Assembly: GCA_020161845.1 (NCBI GenBank)
Contig: JAIUNK010000025.1
Location: 1 to 63,419 of the forward strand
Source: Actinomycetota bacterium
Lineage (GTDB): Bacteria; Actinomycetota; Actinomycetes; Actinomycetales; Dermatophilaceae
Direction of reading: 5' to 3'
Length of the DNA stretch: 63,419 nt
Shown here: positions 21,332-29,579 of the stretch, in pieces
Layout: every line of letters starts with the position of its first letter
Position numbering within the stretch: the first letter of the stretch is position 1
Notes under the pieces: generated by a model
What the model was told of the DNA's origin: nothing
Seen by the model: only the letters and a program-made list of their open reading frames with translations
Database searches by the model: none
Translations under genes and position numbers: made by a program

Positions 21332-22616
21332 ACGCACCAGTGCTCCCACTGGTGCGGCCGAGCGGCCCCGGCTCAGACGTGACGATCCGGTCTATTGGCT
21401 GACGACCCTCTTCGTCATCAGTATCGTGCTGATGAGGTTCGCCGCGCTGCCGAATGCGCCGATCACTCTGACCACTGCGCTCATTTTCGTATTCTGCTAT
21501 TTTGCATACCGCCAACACATTCTCACGATCGAGCCAGGTCGTTTCCAACTATGGCTGGCGGCGGCGGGGCTCTCTGCTGTCCTACCCCTCGTCCAGCTGC
21601 CCCTGGTCCCGACCGTCAACTTCAGTTTTTCCAGTTGGGCGTTGTGGCATGTCCTCTGGCTGCCCGCGGTCTTCCGGATCACCGACCCCAGCCCGAGTGC
21701 CTACCTGCGCACCTGCCGGAGTGTCAGCTGGGCGGGCTTCGGCTTCGCGTTGTTGTCGCTGACCTTCCTCGGCAGCCAGGCGGCCGGCATCCCCTATCGC
21801 GACTACTTCGCCGACTTCGTTCCCCGTCCCCTGCAAGTGATCGGCTTCGCAACCACGGTCCCCATCACGTGGGGCAACCCGATCCACAAGTCGAATGCCT
21901 GGGTGGCCCTGGAGCCGTCCTTCGTCTCGTTCATCCTCGGCGCCACCCTGCTGGCAGCCCTCATCAGCGGTCAGCGATGGTGGGTCTCGGTCACGATCAT
22001 TGCCGGACTGCTCTCCTCATTCGCCGGCTCGGGGCTGGCGCTGCTGGCACTCGCGGCGGTCATCATGCTGCTCAGCGGCCAGCTCCTGCGCTACAGCCGG
22101 GCCCTACTAGCGGGCGCGGTGATCTTCGCGCTGTCCTACTTCACCCCCGTCGGCACCGTGGTCTTCAGCCGGGTCGACGAGGTGAGTCAGGATCAAAGTT
22201 CCACCGCGCTGCGGGCCACCTTGCCCTACGAAGTGCTGGTCCCCGAATACCTCCAGAGCCTGCCGGGCATGATCTTCGGCTATGGCGCGGGTTCCTCCCG
22301 ACAGGTCGTCGATGGCATGGCGATCCCGGGGCTGCTCGTGCCGAACCCGGCGAAACTGATTTTCGACTACGGACTCTTGGTTGGCGCCCTGCTGATTCTG
22401 GTCGTGGTCGCGATTCACCTTCAGTCGCCCGCGCCGGCGATCGCCCTGCCAATCCTGGCGTCGTTCCTCTTCTTGCAGGCCGCCACCCAGCCGATGATCA
22501 CCGTCCTGCTCGTGCTGGCCACGTGGTGGGCCCCCTCGGCGTTCCAGATCCCCCGGGACGAGGGGAGGCTGACGGAGGCCGCCGACTGGAAGCCGCCCTA
22601 TGCCGCGTCGCGCTGA
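21315..22616 (+). CDS. Wzy/O-antigen-ligase-like polysaccharide polymerase
   Basis: 433-aa integral membrane protein with about ten or eleven hydrophobic helices, for example YWLTTLFVISIVLMRFAAL, ALIFVFCYFAY and LLAGAVIFALSYF. The long extracytoplasmic loop after the middle helices (EVSQDQSSTALRATLPYEVLV) ends in GYGAGSS, the arrangement of Wzy polymerases and WaaL-type ligases. With a Wzz-like gene upstream and a flippase facing it downstream, polymerase is the best reading. ATG 21315 (MPPMRERTSAP) lies within the end of the Wzz-like gene; a second ATG 9 nt later is possible. It ends 7 bp from the convergent flippase gene. Confidence 0.8.
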   Translation: MPPMRERTSAPTGAAERPRLRRDDPVYWLTTLFVISIVLMRFAALPNAPITLTTALIFVFCYFAYRQHILTIEPGRFQLWLAAAGLSAVLPLVQLPLVPTVNFSFSSWALWHVLWLPAVFRITDPSPSAYLRTCRSVSWAGFGFALLSLTFLGSQAAGIPYRDYFADFVPRPLQVIGFATTVPITWGNPIHKSNAWVALEPSFVSFILGATLLAALISGQRWWVSVTIIAGLLSSFAGSGLALLALAAVIMLLSGQLLRYSRALLAGAVIFALSYFTPVGTVVFSRVDEVSQDQSSTALRATLPYEVLVPEYLQSLPGMIFGYGAGSSRQVVDGMAIPGLLVPNPAKLIFDYGLLVGALLILVVVAIHLQSPAPAIALPILASFLFLQAATQPMITVLLVLATWWAPSAFQIPRDEGRLTEAADWKPPYAASR

Positions 22617-22623
22617 CGCGGGA

Positions 22624-24012
22624 TCACCGCTTCCGGTGCCGGCCCCGGGACGGGTCTGGTCCCGCGGGGCCGCTGAACTCTGCGGCTTGATCCAACTCGC
22701 CACCGGGCAACATGGCGCTGGCTTCGGACATCGCCGGATCGACCGAAACCGAAGATGACTCGTCGCCCTCTGCGGACTGCGACTCGTCAACGGTTGCCAA
22801 AACCCGCATCATGGCGGCGATCCACGCCGGCAGCATCAGCGCCTCGGTGATGGCCAGCGTCCACGCGGCACCCAAGGCCCCGAACTTCACGCTCCCGACC
22901 ACGATTCCCGCCAGGAGCATCGGAGCCTTGGCGGCATGAAGCCAGAACGTCAGCCGAGCCTTGCCCAGCGAATAGAGAATCACCGCCGGGCCGCTGCCCA
23001 AGGTGGAGAAGAACGCCGCGATGGCCATCGGGACCAGGACGTGGCGCGCGCCGACCCAGGTCTCACCGAACACCCGCTGTCCGTAGTCGTCCGGGACCAG
23101 CACCAGAATGCCGACGTAGACCGGCACGACGGCACACAAGGCTCCTGAGAGCAGAGTCGCCATGCGCGCTCGATACCGAGCGCTGAGATGGGCCCGCTTG
23201 GAGATCTCCGGAATGGCGAACTGGAAGGCCGCCGTCGCCAGGATGCCCAACGGCCCGAGGATAACCTGAGCCCCCCGCAGGGAACCCACCTCGGTGGCGG
23301 TCGTCAGCGCGCCGGCCAGCAGAATGGCGAGCTGGGCGGCCCCTAGTCCGATCACATATTCCCCGAGGAGATAGGCCCACAGGTCGGACTGGTCGCGCAG
23401 CCAACGCAGGGCGCCGAACGGGGTCGCCATGACGCCCAGGCGACGCCACGCGATGAGCACCCCCACCGCGGCGGACCCGCCCCACGCCAAGGTGAGGGAG
23501 AACAGGGACGCGGTGGAGGTGAGAATCAACGCCGCCAGGGCTACGGCGAGCAGGAGATTCCACGATAAATCTAGGAGCGCGGCGCCCTTGGCGTCGGTCC
23601 GGGCGTAGCACGCCATTCGACCGGCGTCATGCAGCAGCAGGATCGGCATCGTCAGCGCAAGCGCGACCATGGATGGCCCCAGCACGTCCTGACCGACCTG
23701 CCAGACCGTGAGGCACACCGCGGAACCCACCAGGCCGATCAGGACCGCGGTGCCCATCGCGCCCCGAAGCGCTGATCGGAACACCTCGTCGGTGGAGCCG
23801 CTGAGCTTGATCTGCAGCGGCTGCCCGACGATGGCGCGTTCGACGGCGACCGCGATCGAAAAGATCAGGAAGGCTGTCGCGTAGGCGCCGAAGCGTTCCC
23901 GGTCGAGCAGGCGCGCCAGGATGATCGACACCACGAGGTTCGAGAGGGCATACATGCCCTGATCGGTGATGGCCCAACCCGCCTTCCGGGCAAGCCGAAG
24001 GAACCTCACCAC
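22624..24012 (-). CDS. Wzx-like polysaccharide flippase
   Basis: 462-aa membrane protein with about 12-14 helices and the MOP/oligosaccharide-flippase pattern: N-terminal AGWAITDQGMYALSNLVVSIILARLLDRERFGAYATAF, a repeated G-L--A--Q-AI--A pattern and GSLRGAQVILGPLG. The C-terminal tail (about 425-462) is acidic and Ser/Pro-rich. It would move lipid-linked repeat units across the membrane to the Wzy-like polymerase. The first of two adjacent GTG codons (24012) is chosen as start because GGGAGAGGG lies about 10 nt upstream; the frame is open further but without a ribosome site. It is the only minus-strand gene inside the locus, divergent from the GH26-like lipoprotein gene. Confidence 0.85.
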   Translation of the reverse strand: MVRFLRLARKAGWAITDQGMYALSNLVVSIILARLLDRERFGAYATAFLIFSIAVAVERAIVGQPLQIKLSGSTDEVFRSALRGAMGTAVLIGLVGSAVCLTVWQVGQDVLGPSMVALALTMPILLLHDAGRMACYARTDAKGAALLDLSWNLLLAVALAALILTSTASLFSLTLAWGGSAAVGVLIAWRRLGVMATPFGALRWLRDQSDLWAYLLGEYVIGLGAAQLAILLAGALTTATEVGSLRGAQVILGPLGILATAAFQFAIPEISKRAHLSARYRARMATLLSGALCAVVPVYVGILVLVPDDYGQRVFGETWVGARHVLVPMAIAAFFSTLGSGPAVILYSLGKARLTFWLHAAKAPMLLAGIVVGSVKFGALGAAWTLAITEALMLPAWIAAMMRVLATVDESQSAEGDESSSVSVDPAMSEASAMLPGGELDQAAEFSGPAGPDPSRGRHRKR

Positions 24013-24471
24013 TGAATCGTTTCCCTCTCCCGCTGGGGGACAAGACGTTGGGCCACTTCCGCACTTCTGGGGCGGACCCGTAAGCACCGAGGTTGCACAA
24101 GAATGTTGCGCCAAAATAGCGACCTAGCAACCATCGGCTGAGCACGGCCAGCAGGCCTCCTGCTAGCCCGCAGCCAGGACAGGTTAACACTTGCCTTCCC
24201 CGATGGCAGCATGCCTGCGCACCGACCGCGCCCGATCACCGGGACCAGCGGTGGGAGGCCGACACCGCACTCGGCAGGGCCGTCCACGCGCGATCGGGCG
24301 TGCCATTCTCGCCGATCAGCTACGATACAATCGTCCAAGACCTGGGCCTATGCGCTATGTGCGCGTCGCCAGCGAACCGCGGACGCCGATGGGGGAAGCA
24401 TCCGGGTTCGTCACGTCGTGTCGGGCCCGACGAGTCCGTGACAGCACGACACGGGAAGCCGCGTTGCGACT
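24013..24471. promoter_or_regulatory. Divergent control region between wzx-like and the GH26-like lipoprotein genes
   Basis: About 460 bp, less GC-rich than the surrounding genes, with no good gene. A TACAAT -10-like box at 24326-24331 inside CGATACAATCG points rightward. The left half (GGTTGCACAAGAATGTTGCGCC near 24093) may serve the flippase gene on the other strand. No clear -35 was found for the rightward box. Confidence 0.45.
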
Positions 24472-24498
24472 ATGAGTTCATTTCGGGGGGAACGTTTG

Positions 24499-24627
24499 AT
24501 GTGCAGTGCCGATCGCAGTCTTGGCGGCAAGAAGCGCGAGATCCGGCCAGCCGGGGCTGAGCTGGGATCCATCTCGTCCGGTCACGCCCGGGCGCATCGA
24601 GTGGCCGTCGACGAAACGGCGGCCTGA
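24499..24627 (+). CDS. 42-codon leader ORF coupled to the GH26-like lipoprotein gene
   Basis: ATG 24499 follows an excellent GGGGGGAACG ribosome site about 6 nt upstream. It opens a 42-residue frame MCSADRSLGGKKREI... ending ...AVDETAA. Its TGA (24625-24627) shares the A with the ATG of the lipoprotein gene (TGATG). The lipoprotein start itself has only a weak GGCGG upstream, so coupling through this small ORF is the likely route of translation. An in-frame ATG at 24472 would add nine residues. The peptide is hydrophilic and unlike known families; it may matter only as a translated leader. Confidence 0.5.
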   Translation: MCSADRSLGGKKREIRPAGAELGSISSGHARAHRVAVDETAA

Positions 24628-25733
24628 TGGCCTACCCGAAGGGTCGCCGCCGGAACCGCCGCGGCATGGCCGCCGGACTCGCCCTCGTCGCGGCGCTGTC
24701 GGCCTGCGGAACCGCGCCGCAGGAGCCGGCGCCGACGCAGGAGCCGTCCAGCCGCGCCGATCAATCGACCTTGCTTCCCGTCGCGGAATACTCGGCGACC
24801 GGCCCGTTGGACCTGCGGCGCTATACGGCCGCCAAGACCAAGTATCTGTCCGGAGTGTGGGTCGGGGGCCAGCCGTACGCCGATGCGTGGCACGGGTTCG
24901 GCCAATACCGCGGCGCGCCCGTGGACGCAGTGCTGGGCTACAGCGACAACAAGTCCTGGGACGCGATCAAGCACTCCGGCAACATCTCGCTGTTCGCCAA
25001 GTTCCCGGGAACCTTCGTCTACGGCCTCGGCTTGCTACCCACCCGCGGCGGCGGCGCCGGATCGCTGCGCGATGTCGCCGACGGCAAGCACGATGATGTA
25101 TGGCGGGCCGTCGGCGCAGGCCTGGTGAAATACAACCGCAAGCGGTCCATCGTGCGCATCGGATTCGAGGCCAACGGAACCTGGTTCTCGTGGGGTGCCA
25201 CCGCGGAGACCGCTGAGGACTTCAAGGCGGCCTTCCGCCGAGTCGCGGGCATTCTGCGGGAAAGCGGCGCGGAACCCGTCATCGACTTCGACATCGGCTG
25301 CGGCGTGGGCCTCACCGGCGACTCTGACCACATGGCGCCCTTGACCAAGCTCTACCCCGGTGACGATGTCGTCGACGTGATGGGCTGCGACACCTATGAC
25401 GACAAGGGCACCGGGGCGGGCAACCCGGCCGCCCTGGGCAAGACGGGCAACGGGCCGTCGCTGAAGGAGACCCTGGACTTCGCGAAGGAGCGCGGGAAGC
25501 TTCTCGTCGTCCCGGAATGGGGACTCGATCACACCTACGGGCCGGGCGATCACGCGGACTACATCACGACGATGTACAAGTTCTTCGATGAGAACGCGGA
25601 CCACATAGCCCTGGAGATCTACTTCAACGAAGGCACCACGGACATCAAGTCCTCCCTGTGGCAGCCGGACCAGAACCCCGAGTCCGCCAAGGAATACGCC
25701 CGGATCTGGCAGAGCCGACCGAGCGCTCAGTGA
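24627..25733 (+). CDS. GH26-like lipoprotein glycoside hydrolase
   Basis: 368 aa. A basic N terminus and hydrophobic stretch lead to a lipobox (LVAALSACGT, Cys at about 30), so the protein is anchored outside the membrane. A short Pro/Glu/Ser linker precedes one catalytic domain (about 60-368) clearly related to the C-terminal domain of the hydrolase at 17567: shared FSG/LSGVWVGG, GAPVDAVLGYSDNKSWDAI, Glu181 in RIGFEANGTWFSW (acid/base), D-GCGVGLTGDSD, LYPGDDVVDVMGCDTYD, and Glu297 in VVPEWGLDH (nucleophile). GH26 enzymes cleave beta-mannans and some related glycans; here the locus polymer is the likely substrate. Its stop overlaps a GTG of the next gene's frame. Confidence 0.83.
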   Translation: MAYPKGRRRNRRGMAAGLALVAALSACGTAPQEPAPTQEPSSRADQSTLLPVAEYSATGPLDLRRYTAAKTKYLSGVWVGGQPYADAWHGFGQYRGAPVDAVLGYSDNKSWDAIKHSGNISLFAKFPGTFVYGLGLLPTRGGGAGSLRDVADGKHDDVWRAVGAGLVKYNRKRSIVRIGFEANGTWFSWGATAETAEDFKAAFRRVAGILRESGAEPVIDFDIGCGVGLTGDSDHMAPLTKLYPGDDVVDVMGCDTYDDKGTGAGNPAALGKTGNGPSLKETLDFAKERGKLLVVPEWGLDHTYGPGDHADYITTMYKFFDENADHIALEIYFNEGTTDIKSSLWQPDQNPESAKEYARIWQSRPSAQ

Positions 25734-25762
25734 GCTCCGCGAACGGAAGGGCACGACGCGTC

Positions 25763-26767
25763 ATGGGCCAATCGACCCCACCCCGCGACACGCCGGAGAT
25801 CGGCATCGTCCTGGTCAACTATCGGAGCAAGCACCACATCGCCGAGTTGCTGGCGATGTGGGGTGCGGCATTTCCGGTGACGGTGGTTGACAATTCCGCC
25901 AACTCGGACGGCATCAAAGAGCTCCTGGCCGCGACGCCGGTCGGCCATTATGTCGACGGTGGCGGGCAGGGGTTCGCGCGAGCTGCGAACATCGGCGCCC
26001 TGGCGTCGGCGACCCCCTTCGTCGTCTTCGTCAACCCCGACTCCCGGCCGACCGTGGACCACATCACGGCTCTGGTCGAGGGCCTCCGCCACGACCCGCA
26101 GGCTCTCTCGCACGCCGCCACCATGATGCGCGCCGACGGCGAGACCGAGATGGGCGTGGGCGGCTGGGAGCCGACCCTCCGTCGCGTTCTGGTCTACAGT
26201 CTCGTGCTCCACAAGTGGTTCCCGGAGGCCGGATTCTTCGCCCGACCAACTCCGGGGCACAGCGTCACTGTCGACTGGACGACGGGGGCCTGCATGGCGG
26301 TGGACATGGCGAAATTCCGCTCGATCGGCGGATTCGACGAAATGTTCTATGTCTACGCCGAAGACATGTCCCTCGGCCGGCGAGCGCGGCTGGCGGGTCT
26401 GCGGCAGGTGCTGCGGGCCGACGTAAGGGTGCCGCATGGAGCAGGCAACTCGGGGGCGCCCGCCAAGGAGATGCTGCAATTGCGCGGGGCCTCATTCGCC
26501 AATTACATGCTCTCCTACCACCCCCCACTGCGAGCCCACGGCGTGCTCCTGACGATGAGCGCCGGCTATCTCGCCCGCGGAATCGCCGGCGCCCGGCGCG
26601 AGAAGGGGTCGCTGCAGCGGCATCTCGCCTTCGTGCGGGGCACGACCACCCGTCGGGCCAGGGTGGGCGGCGTCGAGGTGGCCCACGCAAGGCTCGTCGA
26701 GGTCAGCGCCGGCCTCCCGCACCGCAAGAGCGTGCGCGGCCTGCTCAGTCTCGGCCGGGCAGCGTAG
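25763..26767 (+). CDS. Glycosyltransferase family 2
   Basis: 334 aa, GT-A fold. N-terminal IGIVLVNYRSKHHIAELL, then TVVDNSANSDG and GQGFARAANIGA, a DxD-like FVNPDSRPTVD, and the acceptor-side motif WTTGACMAVDMAKFRSIGGFDEMFYVYAEDMSLGRRAR (in part), typical of rhamnosyl- or related GT2 enzymes. ATG 25763 is chosen, with GGAAGG about 14 nt upstream. GTG 25730 in the same frame overlaps the previous stop and could be the true, coupled start, adding 11 residues. It probably extends the polysaccharide repeat unit in the cytoplasm. The sugar is not predictable. Confidence 0.88.
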   Translation: MGQSTPPRDTPEIGIVLVNYRSKHHIAELLAMWGAAFPVTVVDNSANSDGIKELLAATPVGHYVDGGGQGFARAANIGALASATPFVVFVNPDSRPTVDHITALVEGLRHDPQALSHAATMMRADGETEMGVGGWEPTLRRVLVYSLVLHKWFPEAGFFARPTPGHSVTVDWTTGACMAVDMAKFRSIGGFDEMFYVYAEDMSLGRRARLAGLRQVLRADVRVPHGAGNSGAPAKEMLQLRGASFANYMLSYHPPLRAHGVLLTMSAGYLARGIAGARREKGSLQRHLAFVRGTTTRRARVGGVEVAHARLVEVSAGLPHRKSVRGLLSLGRAA

Positions 26768-26805
26768 AACCGTCGGCCTCGATACCCGCGACCGAGCCAG
26801 AGTCT

Positions 26806-26834
26806 TTGGTAGTAAGACATTCGTCCAGTACACT
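26806..26834 (+). promoter_or_regulatory. Probable promoter of the GT4/ATP-grasp/decarboxylase genes
   Basis: TTGGTA at 26806-26811, a 17-nt spacer, then TACACT at 26829-26834, a good match to a housekeeping actinobacterial promoter. The ATG of the glycosyltransferase gene is 123 bp downstream, so the leader is about 115 nt. Confidence 0.6.
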
Positions 26835-26956
26835 GACAAGGAATTCGTCGTCGCGGTAGGGGACCGCACACCTGGAGCACGCCAAGCCGCCACCCTCCTG
26901 GCGGGTGTCCGCAGTCAAGCTCCGGCGGCGATTCACCAAGTCAAGGGGGGCCTTGG

Positions 26957-28156
26957 ATGCATCATCACGACCGGCGCACCTGGCGCGGGGGGGCACGACC
27001 GACCATCGTGTTCGTCCAGGATGCTCTGTACGAAAGTGGCGGCACCCGCTTCACCCATCGAGTGATCGAGGCATTTCGGGAGTCCGGAGCCGATGCTCGG
27101 CTCGTCGTCCTCATGGATCCCGCCGACGACGTCCGACGCTTCCTCCCCCATCCTGACGTTCCGGTCATCTTTGCCTGCCCTGATCGGCTCCGGCTGCGCC
27201 GCGCACTGCCCCGGGCCATCCGCAGCTTTGCCGGCATCATGCGATCGGCGGACCTCGTGATCAGTAGCAGCGAGGTCGGCTACGCGATGGTTGCCGGTGC
27301 CGCGCTTTCGCGAGCGCTCGGCACGCCGCTCGTGAGCCTGGTCCAGTCGCCGCTGGAGGAGTCGGTCCGCGCGTGGCGTCCCGCCCGGCTTCGGCCGTTG
27401 GTCCGCTGGGCCAACCGCCACGTGGACCTCGCCGCCTGTGTGTCGGAGGGCGTTCGCCAGACCGTGATCAGCAACGGACTGCCCGCCGAGCGAACGACGA
27501 CGCTGAGGGTCGGCGCGGACACCCTCGCCGTACGAGCCGCCGGCACGCCGGCCATCACGCGCTCCCCCGGGACTCCCCCGCGACTCGTCGCGATGGGACG
27601 CCTACAACCGGTGAAGGGATTCCACATCCTGATCCAAGCCTCGGCCCTGCTCAAAGAGCGCGGTCGCGACCACCGCATTCTCATCGTCGGCGAGGGGGAT
27701 CAGCGCGCCTACCTCGAAGAACTCATCGCGCGGCAGGGTGTCAGCGAGGAAGTCACCCTGACCGGCTTCGAGCCGAACCCGCAGCCGCTCCTCGCCGGCG
27801 CAGACGCCTTCATCCTCTCCTCGCTCTTCGAGGGCAGCGGCGGAACGGTGCTGTTCGAGGCGCTGACCCATGCCGTCCCGGTGATCGCCACGGACTGCGT
27901 CACGGGACCGCGGATGGTTCTCGCCGACGGCAAATACGGCGACTTGGTGAACGTCGAGGATCCGGCCGCTCTGGCCGACGCCATCGAGGCCTTCCTCATC
28001 GATCCGGGGCCCTTGCGCGCCAAGGCGGCGCTCGGTCCGGACCGCGCCGCAGAGTACGACCAGGGCGAGGCGGGTCAGGAGCTGCTTGCACAGCTCCGGG
28101 CTCGCTTTCTCCAGGATGCCTGGACGTTCGCCGCCGCAACGCCACGGGGAGCCTAA
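26957..28156 (+). CDS. Glycosyltransferase family 4
   Basis: 399 aa, GT-B fold. N-terminal PTIVFVQDALYESGGTRFTHRVIEAF, a linker with VSEGVRQTVISNGLP, and a donor half with LVAMGRLQPVKGFHILIQASALLKERG, ILIVGEGDQRAYLEEL, VTLTGFEPNPQPLLAGADAFILSSLFEGSGGTVLFEAL (in part) and PVIATDCVTGPRMVL, the E-x7-E pattern of GT4. The start MHHHDRRTW has a strong AAGGGGGGCC site upstream. It is first in a run of three same-strand genes with the ATP-grasp and decarboxylase genes. Probably adds one sugar of the repeat unit. Confidence 0.9.
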   Translation: MHHHDRRTWRGGARPTIVFVQDALYESGGTRFTHRVIEAFRESGADARLVVLMDPADDVRRFLPHPDVPVIFACPDRLRLRRALPRAIRSFAGIMRSADLVISSSEVGYAMVAGAALSRALGTPLVSLVQSPLEESVRAWRPARLRPLVRWANRHVDLAACVSEGVRQTVISNGLPAERTTTLRVGADTLAVRAAGTPAITRSPGTPPRLVAMGRLQPVKGFHILIQASALLKERGRDHRILIVGEGDQRAYLEELIARQGVSEEVTLTGFEPNPQPLLAGADAFILSSLFEGSGGTVLFEALTHAVPVIATDCVTGPRMVLADGKYGDLVNVEDPAALADAIEAFLIDPGPLRAKAALGPDRAAEYDQGEAGQELLAQLRARFLQDAWTFAAATPRGA

Positions 28157-28183
28157 ACCGCAACACAGGGGGATAAGAACACC

Positions 28184-29404
28184 ATGAACGACGAAACGAC
28201 ACCGGATCGGCACGTCTTCCAGCCGCACGCGGTGCGCCACGGCGAGGCACCGTTGGTCATCTTCATCGACAACGGGTTCGCCGGCTTCGAGCAGATGGCG
28301 TGCGCGCTGCGCCGGATGGGGGTGCGGGTGGCGGCCGTGGCCTACGGCTGGACCGACAAGCAGACCCGCGTGCGGCTGCATCTCACCTACGGGAGGGTGC
28401 GCTTCGCCGAGACCCCAGACCAGCTGCAACGACACCTGCGTGAGTGGACGCACGACGGGGTGGCCGACGTGATCTGCTCGGAGGGCCTCATCTGTGCAGT
28501 TCATGACGCCGCTGTCGGGGCGGAATACCCGGGCGAGGTCGTTGAGCGACTCGCCTGGCGACGGGGCTGGGCAGACAAGCTGGCTGCGTCGCGCCGGTTC
28601 GCGGCGGCAGGCATCCCCGTCCCCGCCGTGGTTCCCGTCTCCTCCGCCGAGGACGGTGCGGCCGTGGACGGGCTCGCCGGCATGGAGTGGCCGCGGGTGG
28701 TCAAGGCCGGCCTGGGCGCCGGTGGCGACGGCGTACGGGTTGCCTTCGAGCCCACCGAGTACGGCGAGGCGGTGCGCGAACTCGCCCAACTCGACGGCTC
28801 CCTCTTCGTGGAACAGTTCATTGAGGGCCGGAACATCTGCTATTGCGTGGCCTACGATCCGGAGCACGTCTATCAGGAAGGCGTCTACGTCTCCCAGCGT
28901 CTCGACGACTCCTCCACCGCTCCCTCGCGAGCCCTGGAGTCGATTCATCACGAGGCGGCGCTGCGCCTCGGACGCGCTGTCCTCGGCGTCATCGGGGGCC
29001 GGGGACTGGCCAACATCGAGATGATCGAGGATCACCAAGGGCGCCTGTTCGTCATCGACCTCAACACCCGGCCCTGGGGAAGCATCGAGCTGCTTCGCGG
29101 CAGCGGGACCGCGTTCGATGAGGGGTATCTGGCTGCGCTCGGCCTGGGACCCGCGCCACGCCGCACCGTCATGGCCGACGGCTTCCACGCCGACGTCTTC
29201 CCGATCGCGTCCGTCGACCGGATTCCGCTCGGGCATCGGCTCGCAGCGCGCCATTACGCGTCCACGCTGCCTACTCAGCTGCGCACGGTAGGCCCCCGCT
29301 ACGCCGCTGCCGCGTCGTTGGATATGGGGGCCCGGCTCGTCCGCTCCGTCCTGACGCAAGCGGCGCCGAGTCGGGTGCGTCAGAGGCACCTGTCGCACGC
29401 ATAA
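28184..29404 (+). CDS. ATP-grasp ligase of unknown substrate
   Basis: 406 aa. The N-terminal Rossmann-like half includes LVIFIDNGFAGFEQMACAL. The ATP-grasp fold follows with WADKLAASRRFAAAGIPVPAVVPV, the ATP-lysine region RVVKAGLGAGGDGVRVAF, the hinge LFVEQFIEGRNICYCVAY, and the metal-binding IDLNTRPWGSIELLRGSG with its conserved Asn and Arg. Such enzymes join a carboxylate (as acyl phosphate) to an amine or thiol. Placed immediately before a fold-III PLP decarboxylase, it may attach an amino acid to a carrier or sugar. The best-known functional analogy is BtrJ/BtrK of butirosin synthesis, where an ATP-grasp enzyme loads glutamate and a PLP enzyme decarboxylates it. That parallel is inference only. 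Confidence 0.8.
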   Translation: MNDETTPDRHVFQPHAVRHGEAPLVIFIDNGFAGFEQMACALRRMGVRVAAVAYGWTDKQTRVRLHLTYGRVRFAETPDQLQRHLREWTHDGVADVICSEGLICAVHDAAVGAEYPGEVVERLAWRRGWADKLAASRRFAAAGIPVPAVVPVSSAEDGAAVDGLAGMEWPRVVKAGLGAGGDGVRVAFEPTEYGEAVRELAQLDGSLFVEQFIEGRNICYCVAYDPEHVYQEGVYVSQRLDDSSTAPSRALESIHHEAALRLGRAVLGVIGGRGLANIEMIEDHQGRLFVIDLNTRPWGSIELLRGSGTAFDEGYLAALGLGPAPRRTVMADGFHADVFPIASVDRIPLGHRLAARHYASTLPTQLRTVGPRYAAAASLDMGARLVRSVLTQAAPSRVRQRHLSHA

Positions 29405-29579
29405 CCCGACCGCGACCCGCTCACCGAGTTCCAGCCCGGCCACGTCGGCGGGGATGGGCGCGGGAACGGGGGGGTGGAACACCAGCACATCACGCCGGGG
29501 GAAGGCACCTCGGAATACCCCTCGACCTCAGTTGACCGAGGCATCACCGCCGATGCCGCACGAAAGGGAGTGCTCTGAT

